Source: Trachelipus rathkii
Lineage: Eukaryota; Arthropoda; Malacostraca; Isopoda; Trachelipodidae
NCBI GenBank assembly: GCA_015478945.1
Contig: JABUQX010022042.1
Span: 1-64,000 of the forward strand
DNA length: 64,000 bases
Reading direction: 5' to 3'
This document shows positions 44,816 to 56,200 of this stretch, in pieces. Under the pieces are notes generated by a model. The model made no database searches and was not told the origin of the DNA. It saw only the letters and a list, made by a program, of their open reading frames with translations. The stretch's first letter is position 1. Each line of letters opens with the position of its first letter. The translations under genes were made by a program, and so were the position numbers.

Positions 44816-46583
44816 AAAATATAAACTTTTTAGTACCGTTTACTTTCGTTTTGTTGTGGGACTTTTGAAGTTTTTTTTTTTTATGAAGTGTTGGTTCCTG
44901 TACACATACTCAAAAAAAAAAATATTATTTTTTGTAAACTATTATGGTTGTTAAAAACTCTTCTTCAGTCTAGACTTGCATGACTATCTTTATTACTGTA
45001 ATGACATTTAGGACTCTTAAGACATTCCTGGAACAGGATGCGGATATCCGGTGTGGAAGTGGACTGGGACATTCGATTGGCACATTTTTCCTGATAGAGC
45101 ATCAATATTGTAAAGTTTCCACGCAAACGTTCGTTTTAAAGTATTCTTGAAAAAAAAATAGTTTTTGATTTTTCAAATCTCCTCTTTAGGTCATTGAAAA
45201 ATATTATTAAAAATAAAATGAACCATTTTTAATGATGACTACCTGTGTCTTCTGACATGTTTCTTTGACAAAGCACTACTCATTCTTTGCGAATCACATT
45301 ATCAAGACTAGATCCGTTAGAATTTAAGATTTCTTTAACAGAAATTGATTCTAATGGTAGTTCTCAATCTTATCAATTTTGTAATAATTTGTTACTTTTA
45401 AATCTTTTAACCACTTTTTTTTGTCCCCTACTTTTTAACTAAATCGTTCTAACACCGAGAGGCTAATATTTATTTTCCTGTTACGTTGACCAAACTTTGA
45501 GGACTTCAAAAGGACAAAAAATTAAAGCCTGACTACTGACTGCTGCTAATAACTCACTCTATTCCCCCCCTCACCCTTTATTGGATGTATATATTGTATT
45601 ATTTCTGTTGTTTTTTTTTTTGTTTGTTGGTTTTATATAATTGTTTTAATTTTTATCAACTACTACTACTACTGTTTATAGCTCTAAGATACTTACTTAA
45701 CTATGTCTTAATTTGTAGCCACCTTCAACGAATGTTATATATTGTAATATAATACTGCAAACATTTCCATAAGTATAGAATTCAAAACCTTGTTTTATTA
45801 TTTTTTTTTTTAAAAAAAGCAATAATTAATAATTAAATAAAAAAAAACCATTTTTAACCATAAAAATGGTAAAAAGTAAAGAAGAAAAACAATAAAAAAA
45901 ATTAAATGTATTTAATTATTTATAAAATCATTTTCTCAGTACAAATTAAAAAAAAAAAAAAAGGGAAAGAATGGGACTAAGTATTTTACACTGATAATCT
46001 CAGCTTACAACAGTTGTGCCAATACTAATTTGTATATGAAGTATTTTTGTTATTTATTCAGATAATATTTATATTAAACGATTACTATTATAAAATGATT
46101 CCCAGGGTAAGCAAAATGTCCGTTAAAACCGTTAAAAATTTAAAATTTGAATAGTATTGATTAATTAATTTGCAGTTTATTTTAGTAGACAAATATTAAA
46201 AAAAAAATAAAAATATTTAATTTGATTTTTTACTGCCATTTAAATAAAGACTTTTCGGACTTAGGCTAACCCTGTGTGTAGTTTATATGTTCATTTGTGA
46301 TGATATGAAGTTTAAAGCCTTTAGACGCTGCGGTTCTTTTGGTTGATTTTTTTTCTTCAATCCTTTCTTTGGTAAGTTTAAATTCCCTCTAATCGGCGAA
46401 GCATTATTATTATTATTATTATTGTATTATTACTATTATTTACTAAAATTTGATATTATAAAATGGCCCTAATACTACTATATATATATTCATTTATATA
46501 GTAAATAATTATATATATAATATAATAACGTACTATTATTATATATAAATTTACATACTAGATATACGAATATATATTCATAT

Positions 46584-46614
<31 letters not shown>

Positions 46615-46760
46615 TAATTATGGAAGTCGTAAAATCCATTTTATTTTGTGTGTAATGATTTCATAAAATAAAAATCTTGTACGTTGAAATTAAAAAAAAA
46701 TATTTGCAACTATTGAATACAGTTTACATAATAAAAATATTTTTACAATGTAGACTTCTA
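44816..46760. other. AT- and homopolymer-rich non-coding DNA
   Basis: Many A and T runs of 8-13 bases (for example 44871, 44912, 45611, 45949), ATT near 46404 and an AT microsatellite at about 46475-46615. No gene or element recognised. Confidence 0.6.
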
Positions 46761-46789
46761 TGCCTTGTTTGTTAAGGAACGAACATAAA

Positions 46790-47118
46790 CATAGTTATTT
46801 GAAGTATGTGAATGGGAACCCCCGCAAGGGGTTCTTGATCCGCGAAGTGAGCTGGGTAAAATTGGGGCAAAACTGCGCGGATCAATACCTGGGGGACATT
46901 TGTGCATCCCCCCGGCCTCAGCACAAGCAGACTGGATGCAGTATTTGCACGGGAAGTAAGAAGGGTTTTTCCTAAATGATTAAAAACACTACAAAAAAAA
47001 AAAAAAAAAAAGCAATCGATCGGGTCGATCGCTTGCATTTTTTTTTTCTTTTTGTAGTGTTATTAATCATATAGGAAAACCCTTTTTACTTCCCGTGCAA
47101 GTACTGCCTCCTGTCTTA
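46790..47118. mobile_element. structured foldback repeat
   Basis: Left arm 46926-47021 and right arm 47024-47117 are inverted copies. CAGT, TTGCACGGGAAGTAA, GGGTTTTTCCTA, ATGATTA, ACACTACAAAAA and GCAATCGATCG on the left face their complements on the right. The loop is only about three bases. In front of the left arm are two further small stems: GAACCCC/GGGGTTC at 46815-46833 and TTGATCCGCG/CGCGGATCAA at 46834-46885. The 71-codon plus-strand frame here is a product of this GC-richer sequence and is not convincing as a gene. The element class is unknown. Confidence 0.75.
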
Positions 47119-47329
47119 ATACTCCGTATCACGCGTGTATTGAGGTTGATGATATGAATCACGGTCACTCGGAAACTTAACGAGGAATCGGTATACTGAG
47201 AAGTGATTCAAACTGGGACAACGTGAACTAACTGGACTGAACTCGCGCGTTGCTTCCCTGGAAGAGGGTCGATGTTTAACTCCCTTAAATGTTTTGTAAT
47301 TTGGAGCTCTAACTGTATTTTTGTTATTA

Positions 47330-48420
47330 TTATTGTTAAGTAGGCAATAGGAAGGATCTGTGGCAGGTGTTAATGATATGTGGTATTGGTGGTAGACTTC
47401 TGAATGGAATTGAAAGTATGTATATTGAGATAGAGTAGCACGTGTAGGAATAAATGGAGGGAGTGGAGAGTGAATGTTTTAATATTAATAGTGGAGTGAT
47501 GCAGGGAAGTGTGGTCTCAATTTCTATTTAATTTGTAGATGTATGGGGTGATGAGATGATGAAGAATTAAAAGTAGAAGTGGCAGGGGAGAGGGGATAGA
47601 TTGTTTGAAAACCGAAGAGAGCGTAAGGTACCCTACTTGTTTGAGAGGTTTGAAAGAGTAAGAAGATGGGTGAGGAGATTCCGCAGTGTGAAATCATGTT
47701 GGATGGAAAGCAACTGTAACAACTATCTGAGTTTAAATATCTAGGCTCTATGTTGGATGAAAAGGGAACGGATGATGCAGTGTAGTAGGAAAGTTGCTGG
47801 TGGAATTAAATCTTTGGTGGATGCAATACAAATGGCCTAAGAAGTCTTGAGTGCGTGAGGATATGTTGTTACCAGTGTTGATGTATAGTAGAAAAACTAT
47901 GGTGTGGAATAAGAGGTATTGATCTAAGGTGGTCTGTTCAGATTGTGTCGGATGTGAGAATTGATAAAATTAGGAATGAAAGCTTAGGGAGCTGTATGGT
48001 GTGAAGAAAGGGGTGAATGAGAGAATAAATGAATCTATTAAGGTATTTTTTTTTATATAGAAAGGACGGATGATAGTCGGTTTGTTAATCAGACGTATAG
48101 AGGCAGGTGTGTGGGAATCAACCGGTTGCGAGACTTAAGAAAAAGTGGGTGAAGGAACGGAATGAGATTTTAACAGAAGCGAGAAAGGTGCATAATAGGA
48201 ATAAATGACGTAGTTTTGTGAGTGTGTATGATTGTGGGCCAGGCTCAGGAGGTGAACTCTAGTAGGGTCTGTCGTAGTGTTGTGAAGCTCTAGGATGGAT
48301 ATTGATTGCCACGGGCTCCCACGTAAGGGTATGGAGGGGGGGGGGGCTTTCTTTTCGATTTACGTCATGTTCTACTAAACTTCCGTTTCCAGTGCATTTT
48401 TGGCACCCCACCCCCACCTG
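47330..48420 (+). mobile_element. LINE family A copy
   Basis: The plus strand contains the RT region (GVMQGSVVS at about 47491-47520, the equivalent of [10 protein letters not shown]). The words TGAGTTTAAATATCTAGG and TTGGATGAAAAGGGAACGGATGATGCAG, shared with 34.7 kb, come next. GVKKGVNERINES (about 48000) and the 3' UTR leading to CGTCATGTTCTACT follow. A T run replaces part of the RWFGHVER block. It is frame-broken, ends without a clear (AAAG)n tail, and its 3' end near 48340-48420 keeps only a TTTCTTTTCG remnant. Confidence 0.72.
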
Positions 48421-49345
48421 TATGGAAGATGGAAGAAAGAATTTGGGAAGCTTTGAAATTCTAATAGTGATGGTAGGGTAAAGATTAATCATGCAAAGGC
48501 GAGAAACGGGCAAAGCGGGTGAGTTGGTGAAATCTAGGGTTAAAAGACGGGACTCCTCCAGCTTAGAAACGTTGAGTAGTGAGTGTGTTTCAATCTTTAC
48601 CACAAATAGTGTGTGAGAATGAACGAACAAAGAGGCTCAGCCTGGGATCTGAGAGTTGGAAACGGCAGTCACAAATACGCTCAAGGAGGAGGTATGCAAT
48701 TCGAAAGTAAAAGAATAGAATCTAATGTAATATCGATAGCGGAGAGTGGGAAGTAGTTGTGAAAAGCCCTAGACCAACCTTTTAAGAAGTGTAGGAGCTG
48801 AACGATCCCAAATTCTCCATTCAAGGGAGAACACCACCCCTGCACAGAGGAAGCAATTATTAAGGTGCATTGAAACTCTCATGAATAGAGAGAAGAGAAG
48901 AGCGTTCCCTACGAAGAAGCCATATTGGTGATATGAGAGATTTAAGATGCTTAGGAATCTTATTGTTAAATATATTTAGAAAGAACAGAAGTTAAAGTAT
49001 AGGACCATTGTTACAGAGCGCCCACACTTTCCGCAGGAAGTAAATATCTAAGTTGATAGGTAAAACAATTTACCAAGAAAGTGCAAAATCAAAAACTAAG
49101 TTTTGAGAACCATAGTATTGATATTGTTAGTTCATATGCCTCCGTATTAAAGCTCGGAGAATTTATTTTTGGTTAAGTATGAATCGAAGGGAGCATTCAG
49201 TTGTAGAACAGTAAGGCGGCAGCTACAGGAGCTGTCGAAAGAAGAAGAAAAGAGGGAGTTTAAATTTTTAAAGTCAAAACCGAAAGATTATTGGATTTTC
49301 TACAGAGAACTTGGTTTTTGAGTATGCGGTTGACAGATTTTGCAC
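48421..49345. other. unassigned DNA
   Basis: There is no recognisable gene. The minus-strand frame at 48630-48259 overlaps the LINE end. The purine-rich composition with interspersed AAGAAGAAGAAAAG words may be an old repeat. Confidence 0.4.
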
Positions 49346-49347
49346 TA

Positions 49348-49538
49348 TTCCTTACTAAAATATAAGTTGCAGGAATTTGGGAGTTTTGGAAACTGGTAAA
49401 TATGAAGGAATTTCTAAACTCGGCAAGTAGAATTTAACTCTGTTCCTTACTAAAATATAAGTTGCAGGAATTTGGAAGTTTTGAAAACTATGGTAAATAT
49501 GAAGGAATTTCTAAACTCGGCAAGAAGAATTTAACTCT
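49348..49538 (+). repeat. tandem duplication of a 94-bp unit
   Basis: Two consecutive copies begin CCTTACTAAAATATAAGTTG and end CTCGGCAAG(T/A)AGAATTTAAC, at about 49349 and 49443. They differ by only a few substitutions and a small indel, so the duplication is recent. Confidence 0.9.
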
Positions 49539-49576
49539 AGTTTTAGTTAAACCAAAAGAAAAATGGAATTTATACA

Positions 49577-49902
49577 TGTCAGCGAGATAAAAAGTTTGTT
49601 ATTTATAGGCCCTGCTTACTTTGAGGGACACGTCATTTCGAAGCGGTAATCCTACAGAGGGAAGTCCTAACATTTTGCAGCATCCAAATGACTGATGACA
49701 TTTCAGCAGAATAAAAAAGGAGATAGAAACATGTTCCTACATTTTTACCATGTTGGAAAATCTTTCAGATTAATCATTAGTTATTTTGATGCTGCAAAAT
49801 TAGAACTTGTAGTCTTACTACTATGACTTCCCTCTGTAAGATTACTGCTTCGAAATGACGTGTCCGTCAAAGTACGCAGACCAAGTACTTTCTCGTTGAC
49901 AT
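49577..49902. mobile_element. MITE-like foldback, about 325 bp
   Basis: The left arm starts TGTCAGCGAGATAAAAAGT and runs through GACACGTCATTTCGAAGC, TACAGAGGGAAGTC and TTTTGCAGCATC (to about 49684). It is the reverse complement of the right arm, from GATGCTGCAAAA (about 49789) through GACTTCCCTCTGTA and GCTTCGAAATGACGTGTC to ACTTTCTCGTTGACA (49902). Arms are about 105 bases with several mismatches, and the interior is about 100 bases. No coding capacity. Such arms would form a long hairpin in RNA or single-stranded DNA. Confidence 0.8.
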
Positions 49903-50257
49903 TGAGGTTTAAATACCAATATTCTTTCCGTTAAGCTAAAACTCCAGAGTTCAATTACAGAGCAACTATACCATCACTCATAGTAGAAGCGTTATTGAAG
50001 GATGGGTAATGTAGGATATAAATGACGCAGAATTATTTAACGAATATAAATTTAATTTTAACACATGATACAAAATTGATTAACTCCTTCTTGGAATGTA
50101 AAGTCACCTACATATCTTCCTTGAGAAGAAATAACGAATTGCGCCTTCAAGTGAACTTTGTCCAGTCACCACATTGTACTCTCTATTGAACTCACAAACT
50201 GCGTCCGTGCGCGTTCTGCCTCATAACATCAGCCCTTTTTTAAAAGATAATAATATA
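49903..50257. other. unassigned spacer
   Basis: Non-coding sequence between a MITE-like foldback and a LINE palindrome, with no recognised feature. Confidence 0.5.
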
Positions 50258-51500
50258 ACTTCTCCATTTGTTGATCTCTCATGGTGGGATACAGAACTCC
50301 CACCGCCTTCTCGCATTTCACTTTTCTTTCTGTGATCTCTGTTGTTTCCCCCCCTTCCTTTGTAAAAACCTTACCAAGATATTTATACCACTTCATTTTC
50401 GATCTCCTCTCCTTGTAAGATTACACTGTCATTTTTCATCCTCTCTACCTATAACACGAATCTTTGTTTTCTTCACATTCATCATCAATACCGCTTCTCT
50501 CAATTTATTGGATATGCTAATCATCACCTCCCTAAGCCTCTATCCATCCTCGCTCCAACGCGCAAAATAATCATCACACGACGTCATATATCCAAATTCA
50601 CCCACCTCTTTCCTCCCTTCCCTCTACTCATTACCTCGTCTAAATATGCAATTTATATTTCAATTTATAATTTAAATATAAAATGCATATTTAGATGCGG
50701 TAATGAGTAGAGTGATGGAGGAGGTGGGTGAATTTGGATGAGATATGATAATGATGATTTTGTGTGTTGGAGCGAGGATGAACAGAGGCTTAAGGAGGTG
50801 GTGATTATCATAAAAAATAAATTGAGAGAAGCGGGATTGATGATGAATGTGAAGAAAACAAGGACTCTTGTTATAGGTAGAGAGGAGGAAGATGGTGGTG
50901 GTAGGAGAGGAGATTGAAACTGTAGGGTGGTATAAATATCTTGGTGGGGTGTTTACAAAGGAAGGAGGAAACAACAGAGATCACGGACAGGATCGTGCAA
51001 TATGAGGAAGGTGGTGGGAGCTTTGTATCCCATCATAAGAGACCAACAAATGGATGTGGCGGGGTGGTCGAGTGGTATTTATAACCTATTATGCTGTATG
51101 GACCAGACATGGAGTACTACTAAGAAGGATGACAGCAGAATACAATCAACAAAGATGAAGATTCTCAGAACCACGGTATAGAGAAAACTAGAAGAGAGAA
51201 AGTAGGAAACATGAGCGTGAGAGAGGGAGTAGGTAATGGAATACTGTATATAGAATTGACGCAACTAGATTGGAAATGGTGGGGACATTTACAGAGCAGA
51301 GGATGTCAATGAATAGAGTGGCGAAGAGAAGACGGAGATGGGTGCCGGAGGAGGGCGAGACCTAAAAGAAGACCTAGAAAGAGATGGAAGTGCTCAATGG
51401 ATGATTCTTTGAAAAGGCTTGAACTTCCCGCGATGCAGACCTTGATGGAACATGAAGGTTTGTTAGATAGAGGACGAAGCTGATCCGCTTGACAGGCTGA
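50258..51500 (+). mobile_element. LINE family B, palindromic pair
   Basis: The plus copy (50670-51500) carries WSEDEQRLKEVV-like and KLREAGLMMNVKKTRTLV (about 50818-50871). YLGGVFTKEGGNNR follows (about 50938-50980), with decayed C-terminal residues to about 51500. These are RT thumb and connector motifs of a non-LTR element different from family A. The region 50258-50660 is an inverted copy of 50670-51055, carrying the same residues on the minus strand (KLREAVLMMNVKKT). The centre near 50665 is AT-rich, with a loop of only a few bases. Both copies are frame-broken. The RWWGHLQRM-type tail expected of such elements is present only in decayed form. Confidence 0.75.
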
Positions 51501-51537
51501 ATGGCCTGGCCTACCTAAGAATGGGTGTAGATAAATT

Positions 51538-51676
51538 TGAATATCTTCAAGGCCTTGATGGCTATTTAATATTGGCATCACATGAAGTGATTGGATATCC
51601 ACCAAATATTTAATGTATGATCATGAAATGGCAATATTAGCTAACCATCAAAGCCTTCAATATATTTAAATATTCA
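51538..51676. repeat. short inverted repeat
   Basis: The left arm, containing CTTCAAGGCCTTGATGGCTA and TTAATATTGGC (51547-51576), faces the right arm GGCAATATTAGCTAACCATC and AAAGCCTTCAA (51630-51660), and AAATATTCA closes it at 51676. About 50 bases separate the arms. It may be a small MITE or the end of a longer element. Confidence 0.65.
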
Positions 51677-51705
51677 CAAGGGATCTACATTTATAAACCA
51701 GACAG

Positions 51706-53030
51706 TAGATGTACGGTAATATCAGTTTTATTTAGTATACCCACTGGGTTTTGTATGTAACTCTCATGTTAATAAGAAGCTATTTTTCAGTAGAGACAAT
51801 AGCTACGCAAAATGAGGTAAGACTTACGTTGAAACATCGTGGCCTATAGTGTTTTTTATTGGGGGGGAGTGGAGAGGAAGGCTTTGAGGAGAATAAGGAC
51901 AAGGCGGAGGTTTGGCTGTTGGAAGATGAAAGGATTACTTCATCTTTGTTTGGAGACTAGTTTGAGTGGTAAGGCATATGAAGCAGTAGTAAAGCGTTTA
52001 AGTAATGAAGAAATAGCTAAAAAAGGTTGAGAGAAAATAATCTCGAAGAGACTGGAAGATGTTTTGGATCGGATAGTTACACAAAGGCTCCAAAAGGTGA
52101 CGAGGTTTTGTGAAATAGAAAGCAAGAAGTTGGCAGATATAGTAGAATTATAAACCGTTTCTTAAGCAATTCTGAAGGATATTAGAAGATTAGATGAGGA
52201 TTAGTGAGAGTGGGAGAAAGGAATAGAAAAGTATATCATTGGTAAAACAGAGTACGAGGTAGCCAAGGTAATTGAGATTTTGTCTTAAAAGTATAAAAGT
52301 AGACCAAACGCTGGTAGTGATGCGTAGAGGTTTGACCCAGAAGGAAACATGGTTTGGGAGGTGCAACACAGAATGGGTTAGGGAGGAACATAAATTGAGA
52401 AAGAGGCCTTTACAATTTTGTCATTCACACCGGGAAATCATATTTGGTATGTCGGTGGATGCTTATAAAGAGGATGAAAGAAGAGGGCTTAAACAACTCG
52501 GGTGGGTATCGGTGAAGAGTGTAAAGTATGTCTTGGAATCAAGAGAGCACCTTCAAAACCAGTAGTAAATTTGATGTGGCAAAGGGATTCAATGAAACTA
52601 CTTCACTGGATACAGGAGAACTGGAGGGAAGTAGATTCCTGATTATAGTTGGTCTAACCACAATATCATTGCCAAAGCGTCTGGCTTAAGGTTTGAAAAA
52701 AAAAAGAAAAAAAATTAAGTAAAATAAAAAGGTGGGTGGGTGGAAGGAATAGGGGGGAAATTAAAGGAAAGATATATTTGTATATTCAGGTCACCAGACG
52801 CAATATTAACGTTAACATAGAAGAAGAAGAAGAAAAAAAAAAGAAGCTGTGGAAAGTTCAAGTTCATGGAAAGTTCAAGTTCATGGAATATTTACTTTAA
52901 ATAATTTAATCTAAATATATAAAGTAGCTCTTTTTGTAAATATATACTGTAATATTAGTTTTCTTTAATATACCTACTAGGTTATATATCTTACGTAAAT
53001 ACCTCATATTAATGAGAAGCTTATTTCGTT
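51706..53030 (+). mobile_element. possible small LTR-type element with gag-like frame
   Basis: Direct repeats of about 90 bp lie at 51706-51798 and 52938-53030. Both contain GTAATAT(C/T)AGTTTT, (A/T)TATACC and TTAAT(A/G)AGAAGCT. The interior has LLHLCLETSLSGKAYEAVVK and RLSNEEIAKKG (51927-52030), which resembles the hydrophobic core of some retrotransposon gag proteins ('L.L.L.G.A.....LS.E'). Frames at about 52030-52150 (RLEDVLDRIVTQRLQKV) and 52272-52565 follow. No protease, RT or integrase is visible, so this would be a non-autonomous or internally deleted element. The repeats may instead be an unrelated duplication. Confidence 0.4.
52855..52888 (+). repeat. short tandem repeat AAGTTCAAGTTCATGG
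   Basis: The unit GGAAAGTTCAAGTTCATGGA is repeated in tandem with a unit of 17 bases. Confidence 0.8.
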
Positions 53031-54395
53031 AATGAATCACTTACTTGAAGCATCCATTGCTATACATATGATTGGAGGCGACTTGACAATTTCTAATAAC
53101 CTGAATATTTGCCTTTTTGATTTTTTCGTGTTCCTTGGGTTTCCTTCTTTAAAGTATCTATTCGGATCACTTACAATGAAATTCATGTCTGGTATAGTAT
53201 GCTAGCTTACTCAACTTAATTGGCCTATCAATAACCTGTGGCGTCTTTTCAATGTCTGCTAATTTCCTCTCATTTCTGTACCATCTTTCCTCCGGTATCT
53301 AAATTATTTATGTAAGATTCTTAATTCTACCGTTATAACTTCATCTCCTTTTATTAGAGTCCAAAGTATTTATATAGACCAACAATCGGCGAGTTAGGGG
53401 TATTTTTTGGGTGCGATGAGGAATGTGTTAAATACTTCTTTATCTCATATGATGCGCTCACTCACAACAGTCCATTCCTGCCCGGATTATTAATGCTCTT
53501 TATTTAAGGAAATGGTTGAGTTCTAATCTGACTTGTCTTGAGTTTTGGTTTAGTTGCCATTGGATAGTCATAACATTTGTTGATATTGTTCTCTCGGAGA
53601 GAGATAGGGGTAGTTGTTTCGCGGGGTATTGGGGAGGTGTTCCTCTTGGGCGAGATATTTGAGCTCTGGGAGGTTTGCATATTGGCCGTTCATGACCGCT
53701 AAAGTAGCACTCTGTGATTACTCTCTTGAGGGGAATTTGGAATGAGGAGGCAGGTATCATGGTGAACCCACCCGAGCTACTATGCGTTTGCACATTGAAT
53801 CGCTGTTGTTGTAGGTACCTCACGGTACTCAGTTTTGCGCACATAATGCGTGGCAATTTAATACTTCTAGCTAGAGTGAGACCTATGGGGTTTTTGGGTC
53901 TCTGCGTAACGATTCACGCCGACCTGGAAGAAGAAGACGAAGAGCTCCATCAAACGCATAAGAAATATTTTAGAAGAATACTAGTCCACAAACGTATAGC
54001 CCATTTGGAGATGCGTGGTTAAAGAAGTCAACGAATTAAAGTATTAGAATGAAACAAAGTTGTCCCTCCGACCTTGCGCTTTGACCTCCTCTGCGCAACG
54101 TCCGGATCCTTGGCCTACGTATGTCACGCTAATACTATATATGGTTTATCGATTCGTACTATTAGTACCTATTTAGTATTTATCTCTATATATATATATA
54201 ACTATATACTCTTAATATACTATTAAATTCACCCGCTCTGAATATCTGTTGAGCAACTCAACTGACTATTCAAAATTCTTTGAGCATCTTAACTCTAAAA
54301 TAGAGCTCTATAATAAAGCACACTTTCTCTTCTCCTCTTTTCCTTAAAATCATCTTTCTTTGAGATTTTTTTAAATTAAAAAGTTCACACATCAG
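53031..54395 (-). mobile_element. doubtful Jockey-type ORF1-ORF2 junction fragment
   Basis: The minus-strand frame at 53856-53500 (118 codons) ends with MTIQWQLNQNSRQVRLELNH and FLK. This could be a mutated version of the '..IQWNxNGLxxRxxELxxxL' opening of Jockey-type ORF2 (endonuclease start). The rest of the frame is Pro/Gln-rich and not recognised. No catalytic endonuclease motif is seen. This is a weak assignment. The surrounding DNA has no other feature apart from a short AT tract near 54190-54205. Confidence 0.25.
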
Positions 54396-54490
54396 GGGCA
54401 TAGCCCTATTCTAGGAGGGAAACCTCTCTAGGTAATATCTACCTAGGATCCGGACTAGGGATCAAACCCGCGCCCTTGTCACGGTTAATA
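54395..54490 (-). repeat. possible tRNA-derived SINE fragment
   Basis: On the minus strand the sequence reads GCGCGGGTTTGATCCCTAGT (near 54473-54454), which fits the pol III B-box consensus GGTTCRANNCC except for one base, followed by a GGATCC- and CCTAGG-containing body. No A-box is seen upstream, where AT-rich DNA begins abruptly. The fragment would therefore be truncated. Confidence 0.35.
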
Positions 54491-55435
54491 ATAAAAAAAT
54501 CAACTCAATTTTACTAAACACATTTAAATAATACTTATTTTTCAAAAGATATGGACACAGGCGTGTAATCAATCTATGGCTAACAAAGAACAATTCTAAT
54601 TTCATAAATAAATTTCTTAAAAATCAATAATTAAAATAGCTTCAATAATTCTTGATAACCTACTCTGCTTTAAGATTTTACTTACTAAACAACCTTTTCA
54701 ATCCTTCGATAATACATATATTTTCAATAAGCAGTTGTTTGAAATTCCACATATTAATACAACAATAAAATTACAAATAATGTGTCCTCATTTCTTTTAT
54801 ATGTACTTTATAAACTATACCAAAACTCTTTTTCGTTGGGCATCGCAGAATTCACATACTATTTGCATTGCGTTCAACCTCCCTTAGTCCCAATCTTCTG
54901 GTAATTTGAACTGAACTGACAATCCGACCTTGCAACCGTCTCAGTCAGGCCTGAGGAACCATATTTTCTTACTTTGTCGACTTCCAATCATCCCCAGTTG
55001 ACCCCTGTTCTTTGAATCACTATGCCTCATCTTATTGAGAGGTGCTTCCGTCTGACAAAGCTGTGAAACGTTATTGAAGCATACACTGTCCTCGTTACCC
55101 GTCAACCTAACCACTCGGAAAAAATGCATAAATTGGTGGTCCATCAAAACTATTTAAATTCCTTTAAAAATTCTTCTACAATAAAAAATATCTAGTGAGC
55201 CTCCTAACCCAAATTAATTCTTTTACTTTTACCGTTTTTCCAAAGGCTTAATCTTTCCTTCCGCTCCTCTATATCTCCATAACAATATCCAATTAAAATA
55301 TTAAATATATTCTTTTGACTCCAAGTTATGTTCTCTCATAGCAAGCGATCTTAAAACTTTTTTTTTTAAACCATAGTCTCTTTAATTGAACTCACCCTCC
55401 ACTTTCCTACATTTTGCGTTGGTTCTTATTCTCTA
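54491..55435. other. unassigned AT-rich DNA
   Basis: No recognisable feature. The minus-strand frame at 55147-54941 lies in GC-richer sequence but shows no family resemblance. Confidence 0.45.
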
Positions 55436-55437
55436 CC

Positions 55438-56200
55438 CGTTTATATATATACTTATCATATCTTATATACTATACTATATATATATCATATACTCTATAT
55501 ACTACTATATACTATCACTATATACTACTATATACTTTATTGTTGGTAATGCTAGTGCTGGTATTAGTAATAATATATATTTATATACTATTTCGTATAA
55601 TATATTATCAGTGAGTGAGAATGCTAATGGGCTCCTTAGAAATAATATATTCTTTATAACTGAAAAGTTAGGAAGGCGGGTGCCCGGATGGTATTATATA
55701 TCCTATTATATTATACCCTCACGAGATTATATATTATATGTAAGGTAGCTTCGAAGTATCGCATCTCTCCCTTTACACTATACACTATAGTATACACTAT
55801 CATCAATGTTTTTAAACTTTTATTTTTTTGGACATAGTTACATGTTCCTCAGACCTAATTTATAGTTTAATAAAAGTGTTGGCACCTGAGAATCTAAATC
55901 AATTTCCTATTTGTGATTGGCATCAATTCTGATAGGTCAAAAACTAAATTAAAAGATTTTTGAGCGGATTAAAACAGTCACTTTCACATAAGAGCTTAAC
56001 AAGTTCTTATATTACTTCAAACGGTTTGAATCAATCGACCACTAATTGTGTTGACAACTATATATATCAAAGTTTATATATATTGGACGTTAGAGAAAGG
56101 TACTCATGACTATATACATATATTTATGATATTTATATACTCATATTACTATATATAAATATATATACTACTATATATTTTTACATATATATATAAACAA
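55438..56200. repeat. AT/ACT microsatellite blocks
   Basis: ATACTATAT-type repeats at about 55440-55535, AT-rich sequence to 55745, and TATA runs at about 56050-56200. The Tyr/Ile-rich frames at 55386-55748 are artefacts. Confidence 0.75.

Noticed and set aside
46760..47038. 71- and 88-codon frames on opposite strands
   Set aside because: They coincide with the foldback structure and its GC-rich flank; the protein sequences have no recognisable features.
46926..47117. microRNA precursor
   Set aside because: Arms of about 95 bases with poly-A/poly-T and a three-base loop are too long and too perfect for an ordinary miRNA hairpin; described as a foldback instead.
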